The notes beneath the pieces are model-generated. The model searched no databases, had not been told where the DNA came from, and saw only the letters and a list, made by a program, of their open reading frames with translations. A DNA stretch of 64,000 nt, taken from contig CP093399.1 of the NCBI GenBank assembly GCA_029027825.1, forward strand, positions 4,092,001-4,156,000. The letters run 5' to 3'. Of the stretch, positions 19,029 through 28,442 are shown piece by piece (position 1 is the first letter of the stretch; each line of letters starts with the position of its first letter). The position numbers and the translations under genes are program-made. Origin of the DNA: Rs1 sp029027825. GTDB taxonomy: Bacteria > Pseudomonadota > Gammaproteobacteria > Pseudomonadales > Balneatricaceae.

Positions 19029-19987
19029 AATGCCCGCTATTTATAGCAACACTCCCCACTAAAACCGTCAGTAACAGATAAACACAACATTGACGGTAAG
19101 TTAATCTAATTTCTAGCTCTATGGTGCCGTAAAATGCAGCGGCTAAAGCGCAGCTAATAAGCCTGCTATCAACAGTAAATAAACGTGAAAACAGCAGTTA
19201 GTCCAGTTCAGGAAACTAGGTGTATGATTTGATGAGTAGTAATCACTAACATCAGAAATAGTGAACACTAACATGTGTAAGTTACTGATATTGATGTAAT
19301 ACATAATTTATCAATAAAAAAGAAATGTAATGATAAACCAACATAAATATCATAGATTCATATATAGAAGAAGTATTTAATGGCCAGTACAATTCATATA
19401 ATTAACTGCTAGCTATACAAAAACAGATTCTTTAAGAAGCGCCTGACCACTAATATTTTTTAGCGAAACAAAGCTAAAAATTTAGTTTACAAGAGATCGA
19501 TTTGAATTCACAAAACAAAAGTAATTAGATATAGATCATGGTGTTATGAGAGATACAGAGAAACAAGTTAACTAGCCAAATAGTGATTTGAAAGTATGAC
19601 TAAATGATAGGTAAAGAGCGCAAATATAATCAAGGAAATGATGATCAAATCATAACTTCTTCCTCAACAATAGTCACAATGATAACCACTCTTTAGAGCT
19701 AACCTAATCCCGAAAAAAAACTTTTTAACCAGCAAATTATCGGTAAAAAATTCAGCTTAAAAACAGCATAACTTAAACTAAATTTTTCTGAGAAAACCAT
19801 CGTTCGCATCGAATTTTTTCTCTATGAGTTGAAAATTTATCACTAAATCCAATCAAAGTAGAGATAATTCGCTGACAGAAATCTCCACTCTTTTCAAAAA
19901 AAATGTACTAACAAAATAAATGAGAAGTAAACACGCACTCTCACTAAAAGCGTGTATATATCGAACTTCTAACTTTTTAAGTTCCCA
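19029..19987. other. AT-rich gene-free region, about 1 kb
   Basis: No frame with coding character on either strand; stops are dense everywhere. A small hairpin (19457-19480, arms TTTTTAGC/GCTAAAAA) and several A or T runs are present. It marks the switch from conserved genes to the accessory block and could be decayed coding DNA or the site of a past insertion. I see no intact function. Confidence 0.6.
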
Positions 19988-21325
19988 CTACAACCATTGA
20001 TCTTTAAACCTACCATATTGAAAATACCCCCACTGCCCTACTCTTCGTAGTGGTGCCAGTGGAAATTTCTGCAACGGCTGCGTATAAATAGGTAAGTTGA
20101 TACCCTGAATTTCCGCGACCTGTTCCGCTAGACGCTTACCTGCTTGAACAGAAAATGATACACCACTGCCACAGTAGCCCATGCCATAAAAAACGCTGCG
20201 CTGGGAGTTCTGATAAATATGCGGCATATCGTCGAGGGACACACTGATCCAACCTGACCAAGCATAATCATAATGAATGTTTTGCAGCGCTGGAAAACTA
20301 CTTTTCAACACTTTCAGCAATCGCTGTGAAAAGTAAGGATCTTGTGCCCCTTTTCCGGTAATCGCACCTCGGCCACCAAACAAAATTCGATTATCTGGCA
20401 ATTTACGATAAAAGTACTTTAAAGCACGAGTGTCCATCACCACATTGTCAGTTAAGAAATTACAGGCAGCCAATTGCTCATCGGTCAAAGGTTGGGTAAC
20501 TATGATTTGTGAGAGCACCGGCAGAGTTCGCTCATCAACTAGTGGGTGAAATTTACGCGGAGTATAACCATTAGTTGCTATCACCACTTTTTGCGCGATT
20601 ATTTTAGCTTGTGGAGTTATTATCACTTGCCGATTATTTTGCTCGCTCCAATCGATCAATGGTGTGGAAGAATGTACCTTAACTCCAGATTGACGAGCTA
20701 ACTTTTGATAGCCCCAGGCCAATTTTAACGGGTTTAGACCAAAGCCATCTTGGTAACGTATACCACCATAAGCATTTTGATCATCCATAAACTCCGCGCG
20801 AATTTCATCTTTACTCAACACTTGTACTTGATAGCCGAACCGTTGCTGCTGCAGCTTAGCTTGTTCGATCAATACTTTAAACATCTTAGGTTTATGCGCC
20901 AGTTTTAAAAACCCAGCACTTTGACGATCGCACTCTATCCCTTCACCAATTAGTGCCTCGACCGTTTCCACACCTTCACAAGCCTCTCGATACATTTGTC
21001 GCATCGCCTGCTCACCCCATTGAGACTCGATTTGTGCGTAAGTTTTACGACCGGTAGATTTAAGAATAAAGCCTGCGTTGCGTCCACTGCAGCCCCATGC
21101 GGTTTGGTTAGCCTCAATAATATGCGCTTTGATATTATGCTCTCTCGCTAAATGTAGAGCACAGGACAAACCTGTATATCCCGCCCCAACGATAAGTACA
21201 TCGACTTCAATATCCTGCAGTAAGGCGCCGTCATCCTCGGGTGCAGCCCCTGAGTTATCAGCCCAATAGCTATTTGGATAAGGTTGATTACAACCGGGTG
21301 AAAGGTCGACGAGCGGATCATACAT
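19988..21325 (-). CDS. FAD-dependent amine oxidoreductase (DAO family, PuuB-like)
   Basis: 445 residues. A Rossmann FAD motif VLIVGAGYTGLSCALHLA begins near residue 43, followed by the SGRNAGF segment typical of gamma-glutamylputrescine oxidase and related DAO-family enzymes. YAWSGWISVSLDDMPHI and the late GMGYCGSGVSFS close the FAD site. It likely oxidises a primary or secondary amine, giving aldehyde, ammonia and H2O2. The substrate is not certain because no puuA, puuC or puuD gene lies nearby. The ATG at 21323-21325 follows AAGGAAG. It is divergent from a GNAT gene. Confidence 0.82.
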   Translation of the reverse strand: MYDPLVDLSPGCNQPYPNSYWADNSGAAPEDDGALLQDIEVDVLIVGAGYTGLSCALHLAREHNIKAHIIEANQTAWGCSGRNAGFILKSTGRKTYAQIESQWGEQAMRQMYREACEGVETVEALIGEGIECDRQSAGFLKLAHKPKMFKVLIEQAKLQQQRFGYQVQVLSKDEIRAEFMDDQNAYGGIRYQDGFGLNPLKLAWGYQKLARQSGVKVHSSTPLIDWSEQNNRQVIITPQAKIIAQKVVIATNGYTPRKFHPLVDERTLPVLSQIIVTQPLTDEQLAACNFLTDNVVMDTRALKYFYRKLPDNRILFGGRGAITGKGAQDPYFSQRLLKVLKSSFPALQNIHYDYAWSGWISVSLDDMPHIYQNSQRSVFYGMGYCGSGVSFSVQAGKRLAEQVAEIQGINLPIYTQPLQKFPLAPLRRVGQWGYFQYGRFKDQWL

Positions 21326-21703
21326 GGCACTTCCTTTTTTTAGTTTCCAAGCGCAGGTACCAACCAGTGCGAACTGGCTCAGTTCATCACTCTGTGACAG
21401 CTGCGTTTTGGATTGTAGAATGGTTTATTTTCTCAAGTGTTAAAAATCAACCGGCGGAATGCAATCTCTTGGCCGCTTTTTCAATACTTTAGCGGCAGAT
21501 AATTATAATCTAGAGCACTATCAAAAATCGACGCTGCCATTAAAAAATGCTGACTGCCGACTATTGTAAGATATATACAACTTCCAACTTCCAACTTTAA
21601 CGATTATTGCAACCAGCATTGTGCAGTCTGACTGCAAAACCAATGTCATAAAATTCTCACTAGAGGTATGTTATGTGCACACTGCGATTAAAAGGTTTCT
21701 AGC
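21326..21703. other. Divergent intergenic region (oxidoreductase / GNAT)
   Basis: 378 bp that must hold both promoters. A frame at 21241-21492 is the antisense shadow of the oxidoreductase N-terminus plus spacer and is not called. No clear operator was found. Confidence 0.5.
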
Positions 21704-22276
21704 ATGACAAAGCCCGACAACATTAGGTACCAACCACTAGAGTTGAATGACTTCCCGGCCATTATCACTTTAGCTACCGAAGTACATGGCGAGGGCTATG
21801 TAGATATGCCGACACTAGCCCAATGGCGCGAACAAGGCCTATTTAATGGCATAAATTCTGGTTGTGTTGCCTATGACGAAAAGCGGCTAGTAGGCTATCG
21901 AATAACCTTTGCCGCCGGCCAATGGACTATTGATCGCTGGTCTTCTCCGCAACTATGGCAAGTACCTGCAGAGCGGGTCTGTTATTTTAAATGTAACACG
22001 GTACACAGTGACTATCGTGGCTATGGAATTGGTGCCCAGTTACTCAAGCGATCCACTCAAGCCACTAAGCAGCAGGGAGCGTTGGCAGGTGTGGCCCACT
22101 TATGGCAACAGAGCCCCAATAACAGCGCTGTGCAATATTTTACTCACTGTGGTGGCATTCCAATTAAAACCCATAACAGCAAGTGGAACCAAGATTGTGA
22201 ACAAGGCTATATATGCACTCTCTGCGGTAACAACTGCCACTGCGGTGCTGAAGAAATGATTTTGCATTTCGTGTGA
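21704..22276 (+). CDS. GNAT-family N-acetyltransferase with cysteine-rich C-terminus
   Basis: 190 residues. The acetyl-CoA loop is in CNTVHSDYRGYGIGAQLLKRS (VxxxxRGxGxG/A pattern), so the GNAT fold spans roughly residues 8-165. The tail carries Cys171, Cys174, Cys178 and Cys180 (CxxCxxxCxC) plus a late His188, a layout that could hold a metal ion. The acetyl acceptor is unknown. The gene diverges from a PuuB-like amine oxidoreductase, so a polyamine or amino compound is a reasonable but unproven guess. The start ATG follows AAAGG. Confidence 0.75.
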   Translation: MTKPDNIRYQPLELNDFPAIITLATEVHGEGYVDMPTLAQWREQGLFNGINSGCVAYDEKRLVGYRITFAAGQWTIDRWSSPQLWQVPAERVCYFKCNTVHSDYRGYGIGAQLLKRSTQATKQQGALAGVAHLWQQSPNNSAVQYFTHCGGIPIKTHNSKWNQDCEQGYICTLCGNNCHCGAEEMILHFV

Positions 22277-22336
22277 CTAGCTTTTAAACACTAACAAGGA
22301 ACCTTAAATAGACGGTATCACGGGCTTAGGGAGCCT

Positions 22337-22374
22337 CTGCACAAGTCCACAGGTAATATGTGGGACTTGTGCAG
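22337..22374. repeat. Long hairpin between GNAT gene and sugar transporter
   Basis: Near-perfect inverted repeat: CTGCACAAGTCC-ACA pairs with TGTGGGACTTGTGCAG with one bulged base and a seven-base loop. The flanks (GGGAGCCT / CGGCCCC) extend the pairing imperfectly. No T run follows, so a classical terminator is doubtful. The outer CCTCTGCA resembles the end of the MITE-like family. Confidence 0.65.
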
Positions 22375-22410
22375 CGGCCCCTAATAATCAGACAATTAAT
22401 GGCCGAAATC

Positions 22411-22476
22411 TAGTGAGGCTTTTAGTGGGACTTTATAGTGACATTTGTAGTGACATTTCTAGTGACAATATGTGAC
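22411..22476. repeat. Tandem ~12-bp repeat array upstream of sugar ABC operon
   Basis: Five consecutive TAGTG-starting units begin at 22411, 22423, 22436, 22448 and 22460. The best-preserved unit is TAGTGACATTTG/C. Two weaker TGTGAC copies follow. The array lies ~235 bp before the sugar-binding protein gene and could be a multi-site operator or simple slippage DNA. Confidence 0.6.
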
Positions 22477-22711
22477 AAAACATTTCCTAGTGTGACCGTA
22501 ATTAATAGAGCATTTTGATAGTTTAATAGCTGGTCCTTCTAAGCGCTCACTGTACTTTTGCTGTCTTGGGATTATCTAATCATCTAACATTATCCTGAAT
22601 CACTGCCTTCACTACACCAAATACCAGAAGCTCTAGATTCACTGTGAAGCACTGGATCCAGGATATAGAATCAATGTTAGCACTCAGTATAAATATAATA
22701 AGGTAAATCAG

Positions 22712-23959
22712 ATGAATAAGACTAAAGCTGCCATTGCTGGCCTCGCTCTCGCTGTATCAACTATTGTCGCCCAAGCCGGCGAAGTAGAAGTACTACATTA
22801 TTGGACTTCAGGTGGTGAGGCAAAATCGATCGCTGTGTTAAAAGATCTCATGACTAAAGAGGGCCACAACTGGAAAGATTTTGCGGTTGCAGGTGGAGCG
22901 GGCGAAGCAGCCATGACCGTACTTAAATCTCGTGCCGTCTCAGGCAATCCACCAGCTGCAGCGCAAATGAAAGGTTTGGACATTCAAGAGTGGGCAGAAT
23001 TAGGGTTTTTAGCCAATCTCGACAGTGTGGCTAAGAAAGCTGGCTGGGATGAACTGCTACCGAAAGTGGTCAGCGACATCATGAAGTATGAAAACAAGTA
23101 CGTTGCAGTACCAGTCAACGTGCACCGGGTAAACTGGCTATGGGCTAACCCAGCCGCTTTTGCCAAAGCCGGTGTGGAAATCCCTACTACCTGGGCAGAA
23201 ATGATTGCCGTAGGTCCTAAACTCAAAGCCGCGGGTATCATCCCCTTAGCTCACGGTGGCCAAGCTTGGCAAGATGCGACCCTTTTTGAAGCGATCGCAC
23301 TAGGTATGGGTGGTTCTGATTTCTATACCAAAGCTTTTGTAAAGCATGATGATGCGACACTACGCAGCTCAAAAATGATCGAAATTTTTAAAACCTTTAA
23401 ACAAACTCGTGACTTAATTGATGCCGATAGCCCGGGCCGTGATTGGAACATAGCCACTTCCATGGTAATCAATGGCAAAGCCGCCATGCAGATTATGGGT
23501 GACTGGGCAAAAGGCGAATTTACAGCAGCCGGTAAAGAGCCGGGTAAAGATTATATCTGTACTCCAGCCCCACAGACTGAGCATCAATACACTTTCAACA
23601 TCGACAGTTTTGCGCTGTTTAATTTGAAATCAAACGATGCAGTAGAAGCACAAAATACTTTAGCGCGCTTAATTATGGAACCTAAGTTTCAAGAGACGTT
23701 TAACTTGAATAAGGGATCTATTCCAGTGCGTCAAGGGATGAGCGAAACACCCTTCGACAGCTGTGCTAAAGCATCGATGGCAAGTTTCTCTGCCACTGCT
23801 AAAACCGGCGATTTAGTGCCGAGCTTCGCCCATGGAATGGCGACCACATCCAGCGCACTTGGCGCTATTTCTGACGTGATCACTAACTTCTATAACAGCA
23901 AGCAAAGTCCTGAAGAAGCGGTAAATAAACTAGCCAATGCAATTAAAGCTAGCCTGTAG
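22712..23959 (+). CDS. Sugar ABC transporter, periplasmic binding protein
   Basis: 415 residues with a signal peptide (hydrophobic stretch ending IVAQAGE). It belongs to the SBP_bac_1 family and reads like the glucose/mannose-type binding proteins of proteobacteria (gtsA-like): VEVLHYWTSGGEAKS at the mature N-terminus and VNVHRVNWLWANPAAF mid-protein. Two cysteines (DYICTP and FDSCAK) could form a disulphide. The ATG follows AAGGT. It captures a sugar in the periplasm for the permeases and ATPase encoded downstream; the exact sugar is inferred only from family resemblance. Confidence 0.87.
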   Translation: MNKTKAAIAGLALAVSTIVAQAGEVEVLHYWTSGGEAKSIAVLKDLMTKEGHNWKDFAVAGGAGEAAMTVLKSRAVSGNPPAAAQMKGLDIQEWAELGFLANLDSVAKKAGWDELLPKVVSDIMKYENKYVAVPVNVHRVNWLWANPAAFAKAGVEIPTTWAEMIAVGPKLKAAGIIPLAHGGQAWQDATLFEAIALGMGGSDFYTKAFVKHDDATLRSSKMIEIFKTFKQTRDLIDADSPGRDWNIATSMVINGKAAMQIMGDWAKGEFTAAGKEPGKDYICTPAPQTEHQYTFNIDSFALFNLKSNDAVEAQNTLARLIMEPKFQETFNLNKGSIPVRQGMSETPFDSCAKASMASFSATAKTGDLVPSFAHGMATTSSALGAISDVITNFYNSKQSPEEAVNKLANAIKASL

Positions 23960-24334
23960 GCCAGCCTTTTTAGAGGGCTTTACTAACGCCCTCAATTAAC
24001 CACCTTAACGCTAGAGACAGCATTCAATCTAGCAGGCATTTAGGACACATCTATCAACAGCGTCGTTCACAGTAGGCGGTTGTTGGTGGTGGATGATAGC
24101 TATTTAGATCTAGTACGACTGTTACATAGGTTTGATAAACCAGAATCCTTGGCTTCAGAGTGAATGCACAGCGTAATTGATTGGTTTTACTGAAAAATTG
24201 CAACAATTTAGCGGGGTTCTACGGTTGCGTGGCTATTTTTCAACCCGCTGATAGATCAATAACTGATGCCAAGCGGCGCATCGAAGTCACTGCTTCAGTG
24301 ATAAAGTTACAGCTTAACAATTCAGGTGACACCC
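23960..24334. other. Intercistronic region with hairpin, sugar ABC operon
   Basis: 375 bp between the binding-protein gene and the first permease. A six-bp GC-rich hairpin (23973-23993, GAGGGC/GCCCTC) starts 14 bp after the stop. It has no T run, so it may protect the 3' end or partly attenuate transcription, leaving more binding protein than permease. The rest shows nothing recognisable. Confidence 0.55.
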
Positions 24335-25228
24335 GTGGCAAATAGACGCCCTTTTACAGACATACTCGCAGACAATTTACCCAAACTAATACTCGCCCCA
24401 TCATTTTTAATCGTGATGATTTGCTTTTACGGTTACATTCTATGGACAGTAGCGCTTTCATTTACAAAATCGAGAATGTTACCTAAGTGGGAGTTTGTAG
24501 GCTTTGACCAATATGTAAAATTACTGAACAACGATCGCTGGGGCGTCGCCTCAGAAAACTTAGTTGTTTTCGGTGGTTTATTCATTCTTATCTGCCTGAC
24601 AATTGGCATTACACTGGCTATTTTACTGGATCAAAAGATTCGGCAAGAGGGCATGCTCCGTACTATCTACCTCTATCCTATGGCTATTTCTTTCATTGTC
24701 ACCGGCACCGCTTGGAAATGGTTATTAAACCCCAGTATTGGCATTCAAAATATTGTTCGTGACTGGGGTTACACCGATTTTACTTTTGACTGGCTGGTCA
24801 ATTCAGAAATGGTGGTGTTTTGTTTGGTGATTGCTGCCGTGTGGCAATCTTCTGGCTTTGTGATGGCGTTATTTTTGGCAGGTCTACGCGGGGTTGATCA
24901 AGAGATGATTAAAGCAGCCCAGCTGGATGGTGCTAGTTTACCGACCATTTATCGGCGCATAATTTTACCGAGTTTAAAACCGGTATTCTTCAGTGCCTTT
25001 GTTATTTTATCGCACATCGCAATTAAGAGCTTTGATTTAGTCACCGCTTTAACTGGCGGCGGACCAGGCTATAGCTCTGATTTTACTTCTAATTTTATGT
25101 ACGCGCATGCCTTTACTCGCTCACAAATGGGGCTTGGTGCCGCCAGTGGCGTAATGATGCTGGGAGGTGTATTAGCCATTTTAATACCTTACCTGTACTC
25201 AGAACTTAGAAATAAAGGGGCGAAGTAA
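24335..25228 (+). CDS. Sugar ABC transporter permease 1 (MalF/GtsB-like)
   Basis: 297 residues, about six transmembrane helices, inner membrane. The EAA loop that contacts the ATPase is EMIKAAQLDGASLPTIYRRI near residue 190. TGGGPGYSSDFTSNFMY near the C-terminus is typical of MalF-type sugar permeases. The start is GTG 24335 with AGGTGA seven bases upstream; the GTG three codons earlier overlaps that ribosome site. The partner permease begins 6 bp after its stop. Confidence 0.9.
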   Translation: MANRRPFTDILADNLPKLILAPSFLIVMICFYGYILWTVALSFTKSRMLPKWEFVGFDQYVKLLNNDRWGVASENLVVFGGLFILICLTIGITLAILLDQKIRQEGMLRTIYLYPMAISFIVTGTAWKWLLNPSIGIQNIVRDWGYTDFTFDWLVNSEMVVFCLVIAAVWQSSGFVMALFLAGLRGVDQEMIKAAQLDGASLPTIYRRIILPSLKPVFFSAFVILSHIAIKSFDLVTALTGGGPGYSSDFTSNFMYAHAFTRSQMGLGAASGVMMLGGVLAILIPYLYSELRNKGAK

Positions 25229-25234
25229 ACGACC

Positions 25235-26113
25235 ATGATCACAATGCAACGAACGTCTATCTTAGAAAAACTATTAAGGCTCGGCCTCTATCTTATTTTA
25301 CTGATAATGGCCTTTATCTATTTAGCCCCGCTACTGGTAATGGTGCTTAATTCCTTAAAAGATGTGGAAGAAATTCGCAGCGGAAACCTACTGGCACTGC
25401 CGCAAAACCCCAGTTTTGCCGCTTGGTCTAAAGCGTGGGGGTCCGCTTGTACGGGAAGTACCTGTGAGGGGATAGCACCATTTTTTATCAATTCTTTCAA
25501 AATTGTTATTCCCGCGGTCATAATCTCGACCTTACTGGGGGCTTTAAATGGCTATGTATTAGCGATGTGGAGGTTTAAAGGCAGCGAGCTGTTCTTTGCT
25601 CTGCTGTTGTTTGGCTGCTTTATCCCCTTCCAAGTAGTATTGCTACCCATGGCGATGACTTTGGGCTGGCTGGGCTTAGCGAGCAGCGCCAGTGGCTTAA
25701 TTTTAGTCCATGTTATCTACGGGATGGCATTTACTACCCTGTTTTTCCGTAATTATTATGTCGGGTTACCCAAAGAGCTAATCAGCGCCGCCAAAATTGA
25801 CGGGGCCGGATTCTTTTTAATCTTCTGGCGCATAGTACTGCCGCTCTCCCCTCCTATTATTGTGGTGACTGTGATTTGGCAGTTCACCCAGATTTGGAAT
25901 GATTTTCTATTCGGAGTGGTTTTTTCAGGGGCCGACAATCTACCGGTGACAGTCGCTTTGAACAACTTAGTAAACACCAGTTTAGGTGGCAAAGAATACA
26001 ACGTAGATATGGCGGCAGCCCTCTTAGCGGCGCTACCGACTATTATTGTATATGTTTTTGCCGGTAAATATTTTGTACGTGGCTTATCAGCCGGTGCAGT
26101 GAAAGGAGCATAA
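25235..26113 (+). CDS. Sugar ABC transporter permease 2 (MalG/GtsC-like)
   Basis: 292 residues with about six transmembrane helices. The EAA motif is ELISAAKIDGAGFFLIFWRI, and the N-terminus YLAPLLVMVLNSLKDVEEI matches MalG-type permeases. It includes a periplasmic insertion with two cysteines (GSACTGSTCEG), which might be bridged. The ATPase gene starts four bases after its stop, with GGAG as ribosome site overlapping the end of this gene. Confidence 0.9.
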   Translation: MITMQRTSILEKLLRLGLYLILLIMAFIYLAPLLVMVLNSLKDVEEIRSGNLLALPQNPSFAAWSKAWGSACTGSTCEGIAPFFINSFKIVIPAVIISTLLGALNGYVLAMWRFKGSELFFALLLFGCFIPFQVVLLPMAMTLGWLGLASSASGLILVHVIYGMAFTTLFFRNYYVGLPKELISAAKIDGAGFFLIFWRIVLPLSPPIIVVTVIWQFTQIWNDFLFGVVFSGADNLPVTVALNNLVNTSLGGKEYNVDMAAALLAALPTIIVYVFAGKYFVRGLSAGAVKGA

Positions 26114-26116
26114 CAA

Positions 26117-27226
26117 ATGGCTGCATTAACGATCGATAACGTAAAAAAGAGCTTCGGCACTACCCAGGTTTTAAAAGGCATCAACATCGCGATCGAAAAA
26201 GGCGAGTTTTTGGTACTAATTGGCCCATCAGGTTGCGGTAAATCAACCATGATGAATAGCATTGCCGGTCTAGAGACAGTGACTGAAGGTCGAATTTTAA
26301 TCGGTGGTGTCGATGTGACCCATGCCAGTCCCAAAGACCGAGATATCGCGATGGTATTTCAATCCTATGCGTTGTATCCAAATATGACGGTGCGGGGTAA
26401 TATTTCATTCGGTCTAGAAGTGCGTAAAGTCGCCAAAGATGAGCGTGAGCGACAAGTGGCCAAAGTCGCCAAACTGTTACAGATAGAGCATTTACTAGAT
26501 CGCAAACCGGCACAGCTTTCAGGCGGTCAACGACAACGTGTCGCTATGGGACGCGCTATCGCCAGAGAGCCGAAAATTTATTTATTTGATGAACCTCTTT
26601 CAAACTTAGACGCTAAATTGCGAGTAGAAATGCGCGCTGAGATCAAAAAGCTGCACCAGCGCCTTGGCACCACGATTGTCTATGTCACGCATGACCAGGT
26701 AGAGGCGATGACCTTAGCGGATAGAATCGCGGTAATGAAAGACGGCGCATTACAACAACTGGATACGCCACAACACATCTACGATCGCCCGGCTAACTTG
26801 TTTGTCGCCGGATTTATGGGTTCTCCGCCGATGAATTTTATCAAAGTAAAAATTGAAAGCAGTCAGGTACTGAAAATTGAAGTAAAAGATCAGTATTATC
26901 AATTACCGTTAATGACTGATCAGCTGGATGCTCAATATATAGGAAGGGAAGTTATATTAGGGATTCGGTCTGAAATGATTACTGAACCTTTAGCACACAA
27001 GCAAGCACTGCCCTACGTTAAAACTCTCTCCCTAACCGCTATAATGACCGAAGCGATGGGCCCAGATACCATGGTACTCGCTGAGTTTGCAGGGATAGAG
27101 CTTAACTGTCGAGTAAACCCAAACTATAAAGTGGTACTTAACCAACCCTGTGAATTTATGTTTGATATGAGTAAGGCGGTATTTTTTGATATTGAGACTA
27201 AGCAAATAATTGAACAGGTTAGTTAA
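26117..27226 (+). CDS. Sugar ABC transporter ATP-binding protein (UgpC/MalK/GtsD-like)
   Basis: 369 residues, peripheral on the inner membrane. Walker A GPSGCGKS is at 36-43, with LSGGQRQRVAMGRA as signature, YLFDEPLSNLD as Walker B and VTHDQVEAM as switch His. The last ~120 residues form the TOBE/MalK regulatory region. It powers import through the two permeases. It closes the four-gene operon. Confidence 0.94.
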   Translation: MAALTIDNVKKSFGTTQVLKGINIAIEKGEFLVLIGPSGCGKSTMMNSIAGLETVTEGRILIGGVDVTHASPKDRDIAMVFQSYALYPNMTVRGNISFGLEVRKVAKDERERQVAKVAKLLQIEHLLDRKPAQLSGGQRQRVAMGRAIAREPKIYLFDEPLSNLDAKLRVEMRAEIKKLHQRLGTTIVYVTHDQVEAMTLADRIAVMKDGALQQLDTPQHIYDRPANLFVAGFMGSPPMNFIKVKIESSQVLKIEVKDQYYQLPLMTDQLDAQYIGREVILGIRSEMITEPLAHKQALPYVKTLSLTAIMTEAMGPDTMVLAEFAGIELNCRVNPNYKVVLNQPCEFMFDMSKAVFFDIETKQIIEQVS

Positions 27227-27375
27227 AGCATAAGAGCATCAACGAGGCTACTGACTGCCTTCAGGAAGATAGTATTTGAGGTTATTCAAGCAATTTGAAA
27301 TAGCTTGTAGCGAGAGGATTATATGAATTTCGCGCAATGGCAGTTAGTCTAAAAGTACAAGTTAGTACCTACAGA

Positions 27376-28137
27376 TCATTGAATTTCGTACTGATAGCGA
27401 TTATAAATATCCTTAAAGGCACCTCGTTGCACAAGCTGCATATATGCTTTAAGCAGACGTTGCTTTAATTTAGCATCTACCGATTTGCGACTTAGCCCAT
27501 AGTATATGTTTTCTTGATTAACGATATAGGGATGTATCTTGTAATTTATTCCATCATCAAACCTTGCCAATAAATTTTTAATCTGTTTTTGATTGTAAAA
27601 AAAAGCAGATAATCGCTGGTGACGCATTGAGTGCATGATATTTTCAATTGAGTTAAAGTTTTGTATTTTTAAAGAAAAATTATAATCAATGTCCAATTTT
27701 TGTTTGAGTTCATGACCATAAAATGAGCCGTGAAACATGCCGACTTGCAAAGGTAAGTTTTTAAAGTCATCGAGTGAGTTTATTGTGTAATCACTATCGA
27801 CAGGCACAACCAAAGATATTATTTCATCACTCTGCTTAGCAAAAAAATCTATATAGACCGAGCGCTCATCATTTTCCGACAAACCAGACATTAAATCTAC
27901 CTTACCGTGTTTGAGCAGATATAAAGCGCGCTTCCAAGGGGATTTAATAAAGACTATATTGCAATCAGCTTGCTTGGTTAACGCTCTCACTAAATCAACG
28001 TAAAGACCGGCCCAGTTGCCCTGATCATTTTTAAAGTAAAAGGGAGGTGAGTCATAAACTCGAAACCTAATAACGCATTCAGCGTAGCCATTTACCGAAC
28101 ATAATAGTATCACTAACCCACAGACTAATGATTTCAT
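27376..28137 (-). CDS. Periplasmic amino-acid-type binding protein (SBP_bac_3 family), orphan 1
   Basis: 253 residues from ATG 28135-28137, which has GAGGAAG upstream; the open frame extends 19 codons further but lacks a signal there. The signal peptide is MKSLVCGLVILLCSVNGYAE. The mature protein shows the SBP_bac_3 pattern: YDSPPFYFKNDQGNWAGLYV and PWKRALYLLKHGKVDLMSG. No permease or ATPase is adjacent, so it may be a stand-alone sensor or use a distant transporter. It is a paralogue of the gene at 28443-29183. Ligand unknown. Confidence 0.75.
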   Translation of the reverse strand: MKSLVCGLVILLCSVNGYAECVIRFRVYDSPPFYFKNDQGNWAGLYVDLVRALTKQADCNIVFIKSPWKRALYLLKHGKVDLMSGLSENDERSVYIDFFAKQSDEIISLVVPVDSDYTINSLDDFKNLPLQVGMFHGSFYGHELKQKLDIDYNFSLKIQNFNSIENIMHSMRHQRLSAFFYNQKQIKNLLARFDDGINYKIHPYIVNQENIYYGLSRKSVDAKLKQRLLKAYMQLVQRGAFKDIYNRYQYEIQ

Positions 28138-28442
28138 GACTTCCTCTTCTTTTGATACTAATACTGCCGACCAGCTATAAATGATGAAGAACAACTTGCT
28201 GACAGCTTACTAATATGAATATAGCATGAATATTATCACTTGCTGCTTAAGTCTAAAAGTCATTCTTTACTCAGGGTATGCTAATTCACCCTAAATTTAA
28301 AAATCCACTACAGGAATATACAGATGGGTAATTCGATAGCAATAAGCTTGGGATGGAATAAATGAGACATATTAATGCGCCTAGCTTGCAGATAAATACC
28401 GACGGCTAACGCCAACTTTATCACCAGCTACAAGCATAATCC
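28138..28442. other. Intergenic region between paralogous binding-protein genes
   Basis: 305 bp, AT-rich; presumably the promoter of the first orphan binding-protein gene. Nothing else seen. Confidence 0.5.
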
